Source of the DNA: Tetragonia tetragonoides
Taxonomy: Eukaryota; Streptophyta; Magnoliopsida; Caryophyllales; Aizoaceae
Length of the DNA stretch: 64,000 bases
Reading direction: 5' to 3'
Assembly (NCBI GenBank): GCA_038025085.1
Contig: CM076153.1
Span: forward strand, 14,855,001 to 14,919,000
Shown here: positions 59,811-64,000 of the stretch, in pieces
Layout: the number at the start of each line of letters is the position of its first letter
Numbering within the stretch: position 1 is the stretch's first letter
Notes under the pieces: generated by a model
Database searches by the model: none
Told to the model about the DNA's origin: nothing
What the model saw: the letters and a program-made list of their open reading frames with translations, nothing else
Program-made: the position numbers and the translations under genes

Positions 59811-60284
59811 TAGAGGTGGCCACGGGCCGGTTAGTACCAGGACAGGGCCGGGCTCCTAGGTGGGCCGGGTTCCGAGGGAGAGGGGCACTGTCTTGGCACG
59901 GGAAGCACCTGTCAATGTCGGGCCTGGGCCCCGAGCCTTGCTAAGCGAAGGCCATGGTTGGACCACCATGAAGAGAGAGAGAGAGAGAGAGAGGGGGAGA
60001 GGGAGGGCAGCTATTGAAGGGGAGAGAGAAAGCTAGAGGAGAGAGAGAAAGCTAAAGGGGAGAGAGAAACCACCAGCAACTTTGCTCCCCCACGGCCAAC
60101 TAGAGGAGAGAGAGAGAGCTAGAGGCAGGCGGGGCTTCGTCGAAGGTGGGCACTGCTCTGGCACTGCCTAGCATCGGTCAGTACCGGGCTTGGGCCTGGG
60201 CTCCGTCCTCGCCGGCACAGCTAGGGACCGAGGCGGTCCGGTTAGGGTGGGCTTGGGCTAAGCCAGGCCCATTGGCCACCTTTA
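59811..60284. mobile_element. 474-bp hAT-type MITE, GC-rich
   Basis: The ends TAGAGGTGGCCACGGGCC and ...TTGGCCACCTTTA are inverted. Perfect octamers AACAATAC lie at 59803-59810 and 60285-60292. The interior is rich in GGGCCGGG/GGGCTTGGG words and GAGAGA tracts (59970-60125). Non-coding. Confidence 0.88.
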
Positions 60285-60524
60285 AACAATACCACAAATG
60301 GCCCAATCCAATGCGTCATGAGACCAGATACAAGTAACTCGGCCTAGAAATGAAAAACAAGTGAGACTTTGGGCTGGGAATTTTTTTAACTTTTATAGAT
60401 CCTTTGTCTCTCTTTCTGGGCTGGGAATGCTGGGCTGCTGGCAAGTCTCATTCAATGTAAGTGCCAATCTGGTGTTCAAAAATCTGGAGTACCAAATTCA
60501 TGAGAGTCCCTCCATCATCTATTT

Positions 60525-60975
60525 GGATAAATTGGCCAAAAATCCTTAGACTTTTGAACATTTTGGCAGAAAACCCAAGTATTTTGAACTTTGGCAAGTA
60601 CCCCCTAATTAAAAAGCCATGTTATTCCCCCCAAACTTGATTTTTCGACTACTCTCTAAATTTTTGATCTCTTTTTGCCCTCACGCGTTTTGCAAAAGAT
60701 ACATTTTTTCCATACAAAATGAAAAGTTATCATATGGTAATACCCATTACTTTTCTTTTTATGTGGTAACTTTTCATTTCGTATGGAAAAATGTATCTTT
60801 TGCAAAACGCATGAGGACAAAATGGATTAAAAAATTTATAAAGTGACCGAAAAATTAAGTTTGAAGGGATTAACATGGCTTTTTGATTTTTCTAGAGGTA
60901 CTTGCCAAAATTCAAAGTATTTGAATTTTATGGCCAAAATATTTAAAAGTCTAAAGGGTTTTGGCCAATTTATCC
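60525..60975. mobile_element. 451-bp foldback element
   Basis: GGATAAATTGGCCAAAA at the left and TTTTGGCCAATTTATCC at the right are perfect inverted ends. The arms stay complementary over most of their length, including GCAAAAGATACATTTTTTCC with its complement and a matching TTTCATT(T/C)GTATGG region. The loop is a short central stretch near 60740-60755. The target duplication is not clear. Confidence 0.85.
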
Positions 60976-61102
60976 TTAAAAATTTTTAAAAATAAAAACA
61001 AATCCTGAGATTCGTTGTGTGAAATCTTAAATCTCCAATCGCCATGTCAAGCGAAAGTTATAAGTAGCAATGAAATCGCATGTTAGGCTTGGTTTCACAA
61101 AT

Positions 61103-61318
61103 TTAACTTTTAAGCCAAAAAGTGGGTGTAAGTGAATGGCGATCGAGTCACCCCGTTACGTCACGTTTGAGAACAACCACACCAACAAGGGGCTAGTATA
61201 GTTCCTAAAAGCCAGCGGACACAAGACATAGGGAGAATGGGGATTCAAACCATGACTTTACCTTACCTAACCACTTAATAGTAAGTTTGAAATCACTAGA
61301 CCACCACCCTTATTGGTG
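61103..61318 (-). mobile_element. SINE family 2, reverse copy
   Basis: In reverse complement it reads GGTGGTCTAGTGATTTCAAA, then TTACTATTAAGTGGTTAGGT, then a B box GGTTTGAATCCCC. It matches the SINE at 38289-38568 block by block, through CTTGTGTC(C/T)G(C/T)TGGCTT and CGCCATTCACTT-CACCC. Confidence 0.75.
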
Positions 61319-61449
61319 AAACACTGTTACATCTTCTAAAAGCAAAGAACCTGTCACCTCACCCCCAACCACAAAAGTTTGCATTTCGGAAATAAGTCGA
61401 GACCTATAATTTACTCAAAACATATTCTCATCCCTCCTCAAAATTTAAA

Positions 61450-62721
61450 TTATTTGTTCCACATTTTATTTTCTTTTATTTGAGCTCGAGTCACCAACTC
61501 TTGAAATGACTTTGGCTTGACACCCTTCAAGATATAGAGCAAATCCCAATTCATCCCTTGAATGCACATCTCGACAGCGGATGTCTCCGTCAAGCGATGT
61601 TTACATTGAAGACTCAGTGAGCGCCACTGATTGATGAACTCGACGACTGGCTCATTCCGCAGTTGTGTAGTTGCAGTAAGCTCCGTCATACTCACTACGT
61701 GGCGAGTGCTATAGAAGCGATTTAGAAATTCGCATTCCATTTGCCCCCAATTGTCTATGGAGTTAGGGGTTAAATCGGTGTACCAATCAAAAGCCATGCC
61801 TTTGAGGGAGCGTACAAATTTCTTCACCAATAAGTCGCCTTCCGTACCACCATTGTTGCATGTCTCCATGAAGTGGGCAATATGTTGCTTAGGATTGCCT
61901 TTTCCATCGAATTGTGAAAACTTCCGAGGTTTGTATCCAGCAGGCATGCGCAAAACATCAATCCTCTTTGTGTATGACTTGATGTAGTGTTGGCTTCCTT
62001 GAGTATCACCACCAATTTGTATCTTGACGGCACTTGTTATGATCTCCTGAATTTGTTGGATGGTGAATGTGCTAGAAAGAGACTTTTCCTTCTTCTTGCT
62101 TTGTTTAGAGTGCTGAGTGCACAGACTCATCGCTGCTACTTGCTCTCTTACTTACAGAAGATTCACTCGACTTTTTCTTTTCCAATTTCTTGGTCAAGGC
62201 GGCAATTTCTTCACTTTGACGCTCAATCTTAGCGTCCTTCTCCTTATTTTCTTTGGAGAGTTCCTCAAGCTGCAACTTCATGCTTGCTAATTGCTCCTCC
62301 AAAGTGTTTGCCTCAATCGTCATGACAGAGACAATAGGATTTGAGAAATCTCTTTGTTGTTGTGTCCATGAATCGAGATTTGGTGAAGAAGCAAATAAAT
62401 CACCATTGAAGTAGACATATTCCTCATAAAAAGGTGATGTCAACAAAGGACTCGTGTGGATGTGACGCTTATCGCGTGCAACATTTAAAATTTGCTTTAA
62501 TTGCGAGAAAGCGATTTGTCTTCGCTCAACAATAGATTTGGTGTTGAACGATGGACTTTTGTGTGACTTTGCAGGATTGATGTAGATGGCGGTGAGAGAG
62601 CATCAACAACATCCTTTGCCATCTTTTTAGTGGCAGCAACAGCTGCAACACTTGTAGATCTTTGAGAGGTAGATCTAACCATTGTATTTGTGACTCCAAA
62701 ATTCTTATTCTTTTGGATCAT
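61450..62721 (-). pseudogene. Gypsy gag, frameshifted
   Basis: Three minus-strand frames follow one another. The N-terminal part (62721-62497) has MVRSTSQRSTSVAAVAATKK. The middle (62446-62105) has a coiled-coil-like LEEQLASMKLQLEELSKENK. The main retrotransposon-gag domain (62130-61450) has PAGYKPRKFSQFDGKGNPKQ, HIAHFMETCNN, VRSLKGMAFDWYTDL, FLNRFYSTRHVVSMTEL and FINQWRSLSLQCK. The order is right but the frame changes at about 62480 and 62120. The C-terminal zinc knuckle and everything beyond are missing. It would not give a functional capsid. Confidence 0.85.
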
Positions 62722-62802
62722 TGTTCTCTTGGTAGAGGTGATGTAGCTTTGTGGAGAAAGAGATGAGGGGTAGAGATAGTCTCATCGAGCGTGCCAAAAA
62801 TT

Positions 62803-63812
62803 TGTAGACACAAATTATGCGTCTGAAACAAATAACAAAGTCAAAATATATGAACAAATATCAATTTATATTTATCTTTGAATTTGGGTTACAATCTCTA
62901 TATATTCTCTATTTAGCAAAGAATATAAAAATCCCCTGATTTGATCTCCACTTTGATTTGGTGACGGTTCACGAACTAGAACTATAGATCGCAAGCGTCG
63001 ATTTGGTTTAGTGAACAAGGGCCCGTTAAGGCTTGATCTTGTTCAAAAGGTTTATTTTGTTTAAGTAGACTTTGAGTCGAGGGTCGATAGATTTGATCTC
63101 GACTTGAACTGGATTCGAGGGCCTAACCTTGATCTCGTTCAAAAGATTGGTTTGTTGATGCAGACTTTGAGTCGAGGGTCGATAGACTTGATCTCGACTT
63201 GAACTTTATTCGAGGGCCTAGGCTTGATCTCGAATGTAAGCTTTAGAGTTGGAGAAGAACCTTTGATTGATGACTTGGGAGTCTTTAATGGGGATCTTCG
63301 ATTGTAGACGAACTACAACTTCACCTTTTGATGACTTGGAAGTCTTTGAGTTGGTGTTGGGGAAGAGCTTCGCCTCTGGATTTCTGCCTCATCCTCTCTT
63401 AGGATTGTCTCCTATTTATAGTGGAGGAGGAGAGAGTTGTAGTCTCTAAAAGATAGAGTTTCTCACTATTATCTTGGGAAAGATAACTACAGTAATTATC
63501 TTTTAGTTATTGAGAGTTACTTCCATGACGAACTCTCCCAAAAGATAATTATCTCCAATTTAATTAGGAAATAATTATTATCTTTTAGTTTAGATAATTC
63601 TATTTATTAGAATAGAAATTATCCTTTTAGGAGACATTCACTCCCATCTTTAGGTGGGTCCCAGATGACATTTGGCAGCCTATAATTTGACTTATTCTTG
63701 AGTTTGAAGATGACACGTGGCTTTATTTTATTGGCCAGTCAAATTGCCAACTATGGACCTTTCCTTACCAGGTAGCGTATTGTAATTGGTTGACAATTTT
63801 TTGCCTTCTACA
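62803..63812 (-). repeat. 5' LTR of the Gypsy element (1010 bp)
   Basis: On the plus strand it starts TGTAGACACAAATT and ends TTGCCTTCTACA, so TG...CA on either strand. It carries two copies of a roughly 90-bp unit (63038-63127 and 63129-63225) sharing GACTTTGAGTCGAGGGTCGA and ATTCGAGGGCCTA. Confidence 0.75.
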
Positions 63813-63837
63813 AATACATTTATAAAAATCAAAAAAA

Positions 63838-64000
63838 TAAATTAGTAAACATTTATAAATGGAGAATTAGCACCAAACAAAATGTTAAGGGTTGGCCTTC
63901 CTTGAGAACATTAAACTATAAAAGACTGGCCCCACCATGTGCTTAGAGCCCTAGTTACTATTTAGTCTCAACAACAATGTTTTATTTGCTAATAACCTAA
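63838..64000 (+). repeat. Right copy of the 165-bp direct repeat
   Basis: Matches 53409-53575 with small indels, including GGGTTGGCCTTCCTTGAGAA, ACTATAAAAGACTGG and CTCAACAACAATGTTTTATT. It runs to the window edge and may continue. Confidence 0.75.

Larger units (their letters stand above)
61441..63812 (-). mobile_element. Truncated Ty3/Gypsy element: gag plus one LTR
   Basis: A 1-kb LTR (62803-63812) lies upstream (minus sense) of a gag region. A candidate priming site (TTTTTGGCACGCTCGATGAG) sits directly beside the LTR. The element stops after gag near 61441. No protease, reverse transcriptase, integrase or second LTR is present in the window, so it lost its 3' two thirds. Confidence 0.82.

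Overview
This is nuclear DNA from a flowering plant, most likely a eudicot. It holds a few spliced or intronless plant-family genes spread among many transposable elements. Frequent TACGGAGTA/TACTCCGTA words and GAACTGAACT-rich MITEs hint at Caryophyllales, but that is a weak guess.

Host genes: (1) a C2H2 zinc-finger repressor-type factor at 2517-3338 (+); (2) a three-exon mitochondrial p32/MAM33-family gene at 7387-11463 (-); (3) a three-exon PPPDE/DeSI-like thiol peptidase gene at 16420-19264 (+); (4) an intronless DUF868 gene at 36124-37350 (-). All four read through cleanly with canonical splice sites.

The most striking locus is a complete Mutator-like element (MULE) at 22862-29228. It has about 62-bp terminal inverted repeats and an 8-bp target duplication. 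It carries two convergent, apparently intact genes. The left gene is predicted to join a FAR1/MULE transposase to an OTU cysteine-protease domain through an in-frame 90-nt intron. The right gene encodes a plant mobile domain (PMD) protein in four exons. Each gene starts about 190 bp inside its terminus with a short first exon. Each then has a first intron holding an array of GACTCACCC/GGGTGAGTC palindromes and a (TTA)n tract.

The rest is a dense record of other elements: Tourist-like MITEs with TTA duplications (including tail-to-tail pairs), hAT MITEs with 8-bp duplications, tRNA-derived SINEs, LINE remnants, Helitron-like ends, a 914-bp TIR element and a foldback element.

From 46799 the window is almost all retrotransposon. 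First comes a 5.9-kb non-coding LTR element whose interior carries four 65-bp direct repeats and about twenty mini-hairpins with CTTCNGG-like loops. Next is a Copia element with nearly identical LTRs but a broken gag-pol. Last is a truncated Gypsy element with a 1-kb LTR. A diverged 165-bp direct repeat brackets the final 10 kb.
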